19,495 nucleotides of DNA from assembly GCA_003219115.1 (NCBI GenBank), contig QHPN01000061.1, forward strand, positions 1 through 19,495, written 5' to 3'. Position 1 is the stretch's first letter. Each line of letters starts with the position of its first letter. A model generated the notes under the pieces. The model saw nothing but the letters and a program-made list of their open reading frames with translations, was not told the origin of the DNA and searched no databases. Of the stretch, positions 13,859 through 19,495 are shown one piece after another. Source of the DNA: Verrucomicrobiota bacterium. Lineage in GTDB: Bacteria; Verrucomicrobiota; Verrucomicrobiia; Chthoniobacterales; UBA10450. Both the position numbers and the translations under genes were made by a program.

Positions 13859-14305
13859 CTACCGGTAACCGCCGTGGATGTAGCTTTCGAGGTGCTCGAT
13901 CGTCGCGCTTTGGGTCGAGATGATGTGCTTGACCAGGTCGCCGATGGAAAGAACACCGCGCAATTTCCCGTTATCAACCACCGGCAAATGCCGGATGCGT
14001 TTTTCCGTCATCAGCCGCATGCAGCTCTCGACCGGTTCATTCGAGTTCGTGAGCGTCACGTCCCTCGACATGATGTCGTCGACGCGCGTTTCGCGCGAGC
14101 GCTTGCCTTTCAGAAAAACTTTACGGGTGTAATCGCGCTCGGAAATAATCCCCACGACTTCCTCGCCCTGCAGCACCAGCAACGCGCCTACATTTTTCGC
14201 ATCCATCATTTCAATGGCCTCGAAGACCGTTGCATCCGGCGGGATGGAATAAACATCAGTCCCTTTTTGGTTAAGAATCGCGCCAATTGTTCCGCCTACA
14301 TCCAT
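13859..14305 (-). CDS. Two-CBS-domain protein
   Basis: A 148-residue stand-alone protein of two CBS motifs forming one Bateman module. CBS1 covers about 15-70 (VYSIPPDATVFEAIEMMDAK, VGALLV, GIISERDYTRKV). CBS2 covers about 80-135 (IMSRDVTLTNSNEPVESCMR, HLPVVDNGKLRGVLSIGDLV). Such modules bind adenine nucleotides or other ligands and regulate a partner; the partner is not evident. The SERDY and SIGDLV segments are the usual nucleotide-facing ends of each motif. An ATG at 14305 lies 22 nt downstream of a perfect 10-bp dyad that could be an operator. Confidence 0.93.
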   Translation of the reverse strand: MDVGGTIGAILNQKGTDVYSIPPDATVFEAIEMMDAKNVGALLVLQGEEVVGIISERDYTRKVFLKGKRSRETRVDDIMSRDVTLTNSNEPVESCMRLMTEKRIRHLPVVDNGKLRGVLSIGDLVKHIISTQSATIEHLESYIHGGYR

Positions 14306-14327
14306 AAAACGGGGATACCGTGAAATA

Positions 14328-14354
14328 ATCAGACTAAGACCCCGTTAGTCTGAT
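14328..14354. promoter_or_regulatory. Perfect 10-bp dyad upstream of the CBS gene
   Basis: ATCAGACTAA (14328-14337), spacer GACCCCG, TTAGTCTGAT (14345-14354). The arms are exact reverse complements and the site ends 22 nt before the CBS start codon. It does not look like the GTAG repeats and occurs once in this window. A regulator binding site or a leader hairpin are both possible. Confidence 0.45.
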
Positions 14355-14437
14355 GCAAAGCAAATTCTGCTGGGGAGCGCAGGCTGCGGATGAGGCTATG
14401 CCTGACGGCTTGCTAGAATGCGAGACTTCAAAGCCGT

Positions 14438-14551
14438 GTCATCCTGAGCGAAGCGAAGCGTCTCACGACAACCCAGGCGTGACGTTGCCTGAGATTGTGT
14501 GATCAGTACCAAAATGCGAGATCCCTCGCCGTCTACGCGGCTTGGGATGAC
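14438..14551. repeat. TCATCCC-type inverted-repeat element
   Basis: It opens with GTCATCCTGAGCGAAGCGAA and closes with GCGGCTTGGGATGAC, so the ends are inverted copies (GTCATCC / GGATGAC) with partly matching interiors. A related element with clearer arms is at 6429-6669. A single-arm GGGGAGCGCAGGCTGC repeat at 14372 precedes it. Together they occupy the 270-nt gap between the CBS gene and sufD, and no gene is visible there. Confidence 0.65.
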
Positions 14552-14575
14552 AGCGCGTTTAGCAGTGGCAATGCC

Positions 14576-15922
14576 TCAACGGTCCGTCGCAAACTTCTCT
14601 TCAATCAACCGATCCAAATGCGCTGCAATCGCGTCTTGATCGAGGCGTTGGATAACATCCGTTAAGAAGCCGGTGGCGATGAGGCGTTGCGCAGTTTTGA
14701 TGGGGATGCCGCGGGTTCGGAGATAGAAGAGCTCGTCTTCGTCGATTTGCCCACTGGTGGCGCCGTGAGTGCAACGGACGTTGTCGGCCAGGATTTCGAG
14801 GCCTGGCATGGAGTTGGCCTCAGCGTCATCGCTTAAGAGAAGGTTTCGTACTTTTTGATAGGCATCGGTGAAATGTGCATGCGGTTCGACACGGATCAGT
14901 CCGCCGAAAGTTGTACGGGCACGATCAGTCAGCGCATTTTTGTAGAGCAAATCGCTGGCGGTGTGCGGTGAGACGTGGTCCTGCAAAGTCCGGGCATCGA
15001 ATTCCTGTTTCTGATGAGCGACGGCGACCGCGAGCAAATCGCTGCGCGCGCCTTCCCCGACCAGACGACTCAAGCTCTCGAAGCGCGAGTAGCTACCACC
15101 GAGATGCAGGTTTAGGCTCATGGCCGAGGCATCGCGTTCCACTGTGGTGGCGTTAATCTGCAATGCGGTCACGTTCTCGTTCCAGCGTTGCGCGCAAATG
15201 TATTTCACCGTCGCGCCTCGCCCGGCAATCAGATCATTCACTCCACATGCGAAACCGCGTGCGGTTTTGTCGAACGAACGGAAGTGTTCGATCACGGTGA
15301 CCTTCGACATTTCATCCGCAACGAGCAGCAAATGCGGAAAGACGGCCGCATTTTCGTCAATCAGCCAATGAAAAATTTCAATCGGCGCATCCAGTTCCAC
15401 CGCGCGCGGAACGTAAATGAAGGCGCCGGCGCGGACCTGAGCACGATGCAGAGCCGCGAATTTGGCGGAACCAAGCGCCGCGGGCTGGGCCATAAAATGT
15501 TTACGCACCAGGTCCTCGTGCTCGATCAGCGCGCGTTCCAGCGGCTGGAAAATCACCCCGGCCTTGCGCAATGACTCTGGAAGTGCGTCGCGCTCGAGCA
15601 GCTGATCGTTGGCAAAAACCAGACGCCCGGCTTTGCCATTGAGTGCGCTTGATCGCTCGAGAATTTCAGCCTGTTCATCGTCGGACGGCGCATTTCCAAA
15701 TCGATAGGGCGAAAGGTCGAGCGCATCGACGTTGGAAAATCGCCAGGCCTGATCTTTCCTGTTCGGATTGGGTAATGCGGAAAATTCTCGCCAGCCTTGT
15801 TCGCGTTGTTGCCGAAACCATGCCGGCAGGTCGCGCGCAATCTCCTGCGGCGCAGAGATAATATCGGAATTCACCTCAGGCGATTGTGTCACTTCCTCAA
15901 GCACAGCAGTTCCGTAGCTCAT
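14576..15922 (-). CDS. sufD: SufD, Fe-S cluster assembly scaffold subunit
   Basis: A 448-residue SufD, partner of SufB and SufC in the SufBC2D complex that assembles Fe-S clusters. The C-terminal signature NVRCTHGATSGQIDEDELFY followed by LRTRGI (C384, H386) is diagnostic. The right-handed beta-helix core covers about 155-380 (AGAFIYVPRAVELDAPIEIF, FGGLIRVEPHAHFTDAYQKV). The start ATG at 15922 lies 34 nt after the sufB stop, and it is last in the sufC-sufB-sufD order. The N-terminal 150 residues are more variable, as usual for the family. No sufS or sufU follows within the window. Confidence 0.95.
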   Translation of the reverse strand: MSYGTAVLEEVTQSPEVNSDIISAPQEIARDLPAWFRQQREQGWREFSALPNPNRKDQAWRFSNVDALDLSPYRFGNAPSDDEQAEILERSSALNGKAGRLVFANDQLLERDALPESLRKAGVIFQPLERALIEHEDLVRKHFMAQPAALGSAKFAALHRAQVRAGAFIYVPRAVELDAPIEIFHWLIDENAAVFPHLLLVADEMSKVTVIEHFRSFDKTARGFACGVNDLIAGRGATVKYICAQRWNENVTALQINATTVERDASAMSLNLHLGGSYSRFESLSRLVGEGARSDLLAVAVAHQKQEFDARTLQDHVSPHTASDLLYKNALTDRARTTFGGLIRVEPHAHFTDAYQKVRNLLLSDDAEANSMPGLEILADNVRCTHGATSGQIDEDELFYLRTRGIPIKTAQRLIATGFLTDVIQRLDQDAIAAHLDRLIEEKFATDR

Positions 15923-15956
15923 TTTGCGAGACAGAAAATGGGCGGGGCGAACAGAA

Positions 15957-16934
15957 TTAGCCGACCGAGCCTTCCATTTCGAGCTCGATCAACCGCTTGA
16001 GCTCGACCGAATACTCCATCGGAAATTGGCGAACCAGATCGTTCACGAATCCGTTCACGCTCAAGCTCATGGCTTGCGCTTCACTGAGGCCGCGCTGTTG
16101 CATGTAAAAGATCTGCTCGGCCGAGACCTGCGATACACTGGCTTCGTGTTGAACGGAATTGCCGGTGCCGCGGACGGTGATGGCGGGATAGGTGTCGGTG
16201 CGCGAGGTGGCATTGATCAGGAGCGCGTCGCATTCGGTGTTGTTCTTGCAGTTCTTGAGATGCTTCGGTACGTGGACCAGTCCGCGATAAGTGGCGCGCC
16301 CGGTGCCGATCGAGATCGATTTGGAGATGATGTTCGACGTGGTTTCGTCGGCCGCGTGGATCATTTTCGCACCCGTGTCCTGGTGCTGACCGTTATTGGC
16401 CAGGGCGATCGAGAGCACTTCGCCGCGTGACTTGCGTCCTCTCAAGACGACGCCCGGATATTTCATGGTCAGCCGCGAACCGATGTTGCAGTCGATCCAT
16501 TTGATCTCCGATTCCTCGTGCGCGAGACCGCGCTTGGTCACCAGATTGAAAACGTTCGGCGACCAGTTTTGCACCGTGATGTATTGGAGCTTGGCACCTT
16601 TGAGCGCGATGAGCTCAACGACCGCGCTGTGCAAAGTGGCGGTGTTGAACTTCGGCGCGGTGCAACCTTCCATGTAAGTCAGCTCGGAACCTTCGTCGCA
16701 AATGATAAGCGTGCGCTCGAACTGGCCAAAGTTCTCGGCGTTGATCCGAAAGTACGCCTGCAAAGGATGCTTCACTTTCACACCCGGTGGCACGTAGATG
16801 AATGAACCGCCGCTAAAAACCGCGGAATTCAGCGCAGAAAATTTGTTGTCGCCGATCGGGATTACCTTGCCGAACCAGCGCCGGAAAATCTCCGGATGTT
16901 CTTTCAAACCTTCGGTCGAACCAACAAAGATCAC
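15957..16934 (-). CDS. sufB: SufB, C-terminal part (separated by frameshift)
   Basis: The C-terminal 325 residues of SufB in the -1 frame relative to the N-terminal part. Recognisable segments are VIFVGSTEGLKEHPEIFRRW, GDNKFSALNSAVFSGGSFIY, YMEGCTAPKF, VQNWSPNVFNLVTKRG, MKYPGV, GQHQDTGAKMIH, NNTECDALLI and VQHEASVSQVSAEQIFYMQQ. All are full-length and uninterrupted to the end (EMEGSVG). Conservation already begins upstream of the nominal GTG at 16934: NIKKAVGEQ (from 16964) belongs to the same frame. That frame meets a TAG at 16973-16971, so this half is not expected to be translated on its own unless GTG is used. It is read with the upstream N-terminal half as one broken gene. Confidence 0.9.
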   Translation of the reverse strand: MIFVGSTEGLKEHPEIFRRWFGKVIPIGDNKFSALNSAVFSGGSFIYVPPGVKVKHPLQAYFRINAENFGQFERTLIICDEGSELTYMEGCTAPKFNTATLHSAVVELIALKGAKLQYITVQNWSPNVFNLVTKRGLAHEESEIKWIDCNIGSRLTMKYPGVVLRGRKSRGEVLSIALANNGQHQDTGAKMIHAADETTSNIISKSISIGTGRATYRGLVHVPKHLKNCKNNTECDALLINATSRTDTYPAITVRGTGNSVQHEASVSQVSAEQIFYMQQRGLSEAQAMSLSVNGFVNDLVRQFPMEYSVELKRLIELEMEGSVG

Positions 16935-17356
16935 GCCCTGTTCGCCGACGGCTTTCTTGATGTTGGATCGCTATCGAACTGCGCCTCTACCCCGGCCAGA
17001 AATTTCCGCTCCTGCTCCGGAATCCCGAGACGCTCGAACGTCCGCTTTACGTCTTCGGGGACCTCATCCCACGAACGTGTCGCGCGTTGACCTTGCGCGA
17101 GATAATAGCGGATCTTGCTGAAATCGATGGCTTCAAGATCCCTGCTCGCCCAGTGGGTCGGTAACGGCTTGCTCTCGAAAGTTTGCAGCGCTTTCAGACG
17201 AAATTCGCGGACCCAGTCGGGGTCCTGTTTCACGTCAGAAATGTAATTCACAACATGGTCACCCAGGCCGACGCCGGCATCGAAGCCGTAATCGACTTTG
17301 TAATGAAAGTCGCCTTTATCGCGATCGATATTGACGGCTGAAGTATCCGTTTTCAT
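16931..17356 (-). CDS. sufB: SufB, N-terminal part (truncated by frameshift)
   Basis: The N-terminal portion of SufB, starting MKTDTSAVNIDRDKGDFHYK at the ATG at 17356, 11 nt after sufC. It runs through WVREFRLKALQTFESKPLPT, IRYYLAQGQRATRSWDEVPE and FERLGIPEQERKFLAGVEAQ to FDS, which match SufB. It then leaves the family frame (DPTSRKPSANRA) and stops at 16931. Relatives read FDSE, three residues, then S-NIK; here GATAGCGA joins TCCAACATC, which equals a 10-nt loss at 16967/16968. Adding 10 nt gives 470 codons, the normal SufB length. Real mutation and consensus error are both possible. A longer in-frame start at 17407 overlaps sufC and is rejected. Confidence 0.9.
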   Translation of the reverse strand: MKTDTSAVNIDRDKGDFHYKVDYGFDAGVGLGDHVVNYISDVKQDPDWVREFRLKALQTFESKPLPTHWASRDLEAIDFSKIRYYLAQGQRATRSWDEVPEDVKRTFERLGIPEQERKFLAGVEAQFDSDPTSRKPSANRA

Positions 17357-17367
17357 CTTCTTAATAA

Positions 17368-18132
17368 TTACGCTGCCACTGGCTCCTCCGCGTGGTCGCG
17401 AATCCACTCATAGCCTTTTTCCTCCAATTGGAGCGCAAGCTCCTTCCCGCCGCTGCGAACGATTCGCCCCTGTACCATAACATGGACAAAATCGGGGATG
17501 ATATAGTTCAACAAACGCTGGTAATGGGTGATCAAAAGCACGCCCAGATCTGGCCCGCGTAACGAGTTCACTCCGTTCGCCACTATTTTTAGGGCATCAA
17601 TGTCCAACCCGCTGTCGGTTTCGTCCAAAACGGCATAGCGCGGGTCGAGCATGGCCATTTGCAAAATTTCGCACCGCTTCTTTTCGCCGCCGGAGAAGCC
17701 TTCGTTGACCGCGCGCGAGGTAAAGGCGCGATCGATTTCCAGTAAATCCATCTTTTCGTAAAGCTTAGCATAATAATCGGTTGCTTCGAGCTCTTCCCCT
17801 TCCGGAAGCCGCGACTGCATGGCCGCGCGAAGGAAATTCGCGATCGTCACGCCCGGCACTTCGCTGGGGTATTGAAATGCCATAAAAAGACCCCGACGGG
17901 CGCGTTCGTCCGGTTCAAGATCCAGGAGATTTTCGCCATCCATAAGCACCTCGCCGCTGGTGACTTTGTAATCGGGGTACCCGGCAATTACCTTCGCGAG
18001 CGTGCTTTTTCCCGAGCCGTTCGGACCCATAATGGCATGCATCTCCCCAACGCCAACGGAGAGACTGAGATTACGAATGATCTCGTTCTCGCCAATCGCG
18101 ACGCGTAAGTTTTTAATCTCGAGTTGAAGCAT
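17368..18132 (-). CDS. sufC: SufC, Fe-S assembly ATPase
   Basis: A 254-residue ABC-type ATPase that drives the SufBC2D scaffold. Walker A is GPNGSGKS (36-43), the Q-loop is in AFQYPSEVPG (Q87), the signature is FSGGEKKR (146-153), Walker B is AVLDETDSGLDIDAL (E171) and the H-loop is ITHYQR (H203). DETDSGLD is characteristic of SufC. The ATG at 18132 (MLQLEIKNLRV) is preferred over an in-frame extension to 18258, which adds 42 non-conserved residues. It is first of sufC-sufB-sufD. Confidence 0.96.
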   Translation of the reverse strand: MLQLEIKNLRVAIGENEIIRNLSLSVGVGEMHAIMGPNGSGKSTLAKVIAGYPDYKVTSGEVLMDGENLLDLEPDERARRGLFMAFQYPSEVPGVTIANFLRAAMQSRLPEGEELEATDYYAKLYEKMDLLEIDRAFTSRAVNEGFSGGEKKRCEILQMAMLDPRYAVLDETDSGLDIDALKIVANGVNSLRGPDLGVLLITHYQRLLNYIIPDFVHVMVQGRIVRSGGKELALQLEEKGYEWIRDHAEEPVAA

Positions 18133-18278
18133 AAACAGGAAACCAAAATATACCCATTTTTTGGGGTTTGGCGAGGGCGGTCCCCGGCGGATTTTGCCAG
18201 CTGGCGGCAACTCCACCTGCCTGTTTGAATTAGCCTGCATCCTAACCTTTCCATTCAACCGCAGGAGGGAATTATTCC
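18133..18278 (-). promoter_or_regulatory. Probable suf operon promoter region
   Basis: This stretch upstream of sufC must hold the operon promoter. On the minus strand TATATT (18152-18147) lies 14 nt before the start codon, without a convincing -35 partner. A perfect palindrome, GCCAGCTGGC (18196-18205), lies 64 nt upstream and is a possible operator. I see no IscR- or Fur-like box that I could name. Nothing else is recognisable. Confidence 0.3.
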
Positions 18279-18361
18279 TGTAGCGGCGGTCTAAGACTGC
18301 CGGATTTTGGGGATCAGGTCGCGTGTCACGGGGGAATCGGCGGTCATAGACCGCCGCTACA
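18279..18361. repeat. REP-like inverted pair (CGGCGGTC type)
   Basis: The left unit is GTAG (18280-18283) plus hairpin CGGCGGTC, TAA, GACTGCCG (18284-18302) with a G-T pair. The right unit, inverted, is CGGCGGTC, ATA, GACCGCCG (18338-18356) followed by CTAC. The two arms match at 22 of 24 positions. A third copy is at 1786-1809. It separates the divergent suf operon and response-regulator gene. Confidence 0.9.
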
Positions 18362-18396
18362 CGGGTCTAAGTTTCCGCAATTCAGGCCGCGACTTA

Positions 18397-18428
18397 GGCA
18401 TCTAAACTGCTCGCCTTGGTTAGATGCC
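18397..18428. promoter_or_regulatory. Perfect 9-bp dyad upstream of the receiver gene
   Basis: GGCATCTAA (18397-18405) and TTAGATGCC (18420-18428) are exact reverse complements around a 14-nt spacer, 53 nt before the response-regulator start. The spacing of the half sites (about two helical turns) would suit a dimeric regulator. No GTAG foot is present, so it is not one of the REP-like units. Confidence 0.4.
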
Positions 18429-18481
18429 CTTTAACCACGCTAGCAGCAAGACCCTGACCTTCAGCTCTCTTAGAATAATAA

Positions 18482-19183
18482 ATGACTAACCGACAAAATT
18501 TGCAGGAAGACGACAAATCCAAGGTTGCCAGCGAGCTAAACAATCTCATTCAGATCATATCCGGAACGAGCTCGTTGATCGAGAATATCTGGGAAGGAAG
18601 TCCGGGGTCGGAAAAATATTTTGAGATGTTGCGCGCGAGTATCGAGCGTGCGGCACAAGTCACAGCGCAACTGGTCGCACAAGCTGGCGGTGCCACCGGC
18701 AAAAGAATACTGCCGCCCGCGCTGGAGAAAAGCTTTGACGAAGCGTTGATCGCGGGGGCGCCAAATGAATGCAAGCACTCCATCCTGGTGGTGGATGACG
18801 AACCTATGGCGCTGGAGTTGTTGCACAGCGTTTTGACCGATGCTGGCTATGAGGTGGCGGTGGCACAGTCCGGGTTTGAATGCCTGGACCTGATCCGCCG
18901 CGATGGGACTTCTTACGATCTTGTCCTGACCGACCTGTCGATGCCGCTAATGGATGGCGAAGAGACCTTTCAGCGTCTTCGGCAGATCGCGCCCGCCGCA
19001 AAAGTGGTTTTGATGGCCGGATTTGTTGAAAGCGGCCGTCTCGAGAAAATGATGAGCAATGGGTTGAGCGGATTTGTCGGGAAACCGTTCGCGCCGGTTG
19101 AGATTCTGGCGGTTGTCACCTCGGTGCTTTCTGGATTTGATCAGTCAAAAGCAGACACGACAGATATCGCCGCTCTTGGCTAA
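18482..19183 (+). CDS. Response regulator with degenerate HisKA-like N-terminus
   Basis: A 233-residue protein. Residues 13-66 (SKVASELNNLIQIISGTSSL onward, then RASIERAAQVTAQLVAQAGG) look like the dimerisation helices of a hybrid histidine kinase (H-D-F-N-N-L pattern), but serine (S17) stands where the phospho-accepting histidine should be, and no ATPase domain follows. Residues 98-218 form a receiver domain with D105/D106, acceptor D151 (LVLTDLSMPLMDG) and K201 (GKPF). The usual Thr/Ser switch position is alanine (LMAGF). It could be a remnant of a hybrid kinase whose catalytic domain was lost, or a stand-alone receiver with a dimerisation helix. The cNMP-binding gene follows after 6 nt. 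Confidence 0.85.
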   Translation: MTNRQNLQEDDKSKVASELNNLIQIISGTSSLIENIWEGSPGSEKYFEMLRASIERAAQVTAQLVAQAGGATGKRILPPALEKSFDEALIAGAPNECKHSILVVDDEPMALELLHSVLTDAGYEVAVAQSGFECLDLIRRDGTSYDLVLTDLSMPLMDGEETFQRLRQIAPAAKVVLMAGFVESGRLEKMMSNGLSGFVGKPFAPVEILAVVTSVLSGFDQSKADTTDIAALG

Positions 19184-19189
19184 ATCTCG

Positions 19190-19495
19190 ATGAGTCCCGC
19201 GCCTGCGAAAGCTTTCGAGCAATTGTCTCGAAACCGGCTTTTTGAAGGCATCGGCAAAAAAGTCCTCGAAAGAATCCGGCCCGACGTCAACATCCTCCAA
19301 CTCAAGCGCGGCGACATCGTTTTCAAGGAAGGCGATCTGGGCGATTCCCTTTACTTGGTTGGCGAAGGCTCAATCAAGATTTCCAAACAGGGTCGTGGCG
19401 GCCGTCAGGAAGTGCTCGATTACATTCAAACCGGAAACTTCTTCGGCGAAGATGCGCTTCTGAGCCGTCAGCCGCATTCCGCGATGGCTTCAGCC
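19190..19495 (+). CDS. Cyclic-nucleotide-binding domain protein (partial, 3' end outside window)
   Basis: The first 102 residues are visible, starting MSPAPAKAFEQLSRNRLFEG at 19190. The cNMP-binding fold runs from about 8: VNILQLKRGDIVFKEGDLGD, SLYLVGEGSIKI and GNFFGEDALLSRQPHSAMAS, the last being the phosphate-binding cassette region (FGE-A-LL-R-P-A). This is the Crp/Fnr-type sensory domain; the output domain lies outside the window, so a Crp-like regulator and a cNMP-sensing kinase are both open. The reading frame is continuous to the edge. It starts 6 nt after the receiver gene and is probably co-transcribed with it. Confidence 0.85.
   Translation, partial: MSPAPAKAFEQLSRNRLFEGIGKKVLERIRPDVNILQLKRGDIVFKEGDLGDSLYLVGEGSIKISKQGRGGRQEVLDYIQTGNFFGEDALLSRQPHSAMASA

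Noticed and set aside
15924..16430. Plus-strand frame of 168 residues opposite sufB
   Set aside because: It is antisense to strongly conserved SufB sequence and has no domain features.
16931..16970. Programmed -1 ribosomal frameshift in sufB
   Set aside because: No X-XXY-YYZ slippery heptamer lies in the overlap, and conserved residues (E plus three) are missing, which fits a deletion and not recoding.
1..19495. tRNA or rRNA genes
   Set aside because: I scanned for cloverleaf-like segments and conserved rRNA stretches and found none; the branched repeats lack T-arm and acceptor features.

Overview
The window is about 19.5 kb of bacterial chromosome. It has moderately high GC, no RNA genes, and mostly single-copy housekeeping genes separated by gaps filled with palindromic dispersed repeats. 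The repeat types, the two-domain CbiX beside a DR2241-type Fe-S protein, a small Coa1-like membrane protein and a DUF5069 protein fit a soil Verrucomicrobiota (Chthoniobacterales/Spartobacteria-like) genome. That placement rests on memory of such genomes and is an inference.

Layout. The left edge (1-3878, minus strand) holds a truncated NtrC-type response regulator, an amidohydrolase, and a tightly overlapping three-gene operon: two-domain CbiX, GAF-domain protein, DR2241-like 4Fe-4S protein. From 3991 on the plus strand come an aldo/keto reductase and a DUF5069 protein. A DUF6496 basic-tail protein (minus) and a small unknown ORF (plus) follow, then a secreted M28 metallopeptidase, a Coa1-like single-span membrane protein and an Mrp-type P-loop ATPase. 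A pyrimidine cluster, pyrR-pyrB-pyrC, spans 10719-13807, with a small unknown gene just upstream. Convergent to it lies a minus-strand CBS-domain gene. Next is the sufCBD Fe-S assembly operon (18132 down to 14576, minus), in which sufB is broken by what looks like a 10-nt deletion. The right edge (plus) has a response regulator with a degenerate histidine-kinase dimerisation segment and a truncated cyclic-nucleotide-binding protein.

The most striking signal is the intergenic repeat population. At least four sequence families share one architecture: a GTAG tetranucleotide at the foot of a short hairpin, usually with a second inverted copy close by. This is the organisation of REP/BIME elements mobilised by REP-associated tyrosine transposases (RAYTs). 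One family has three copies here with compensatory base changes that preserve the stems. Two other repeat classes also occur: TCATCCC-ended elements, one carrying a nested REP pair and one apparently inserted in frame into the amidohydrolase gene, and arrays with a 7-nt period, one of which lies inside pyrC.

Functional themes are Fe-S cluster biogenesis (SufBCD, Mrp, the 4Fe-4S DR2241-like protein), tetrapyrrole metal insertion (CbiX), de novo pyrimidine synthesis (PyrB and PyrC, with PyrR as likely regulator) and signalling (two receiver proteins, GAF, CBS and cNMP domains).
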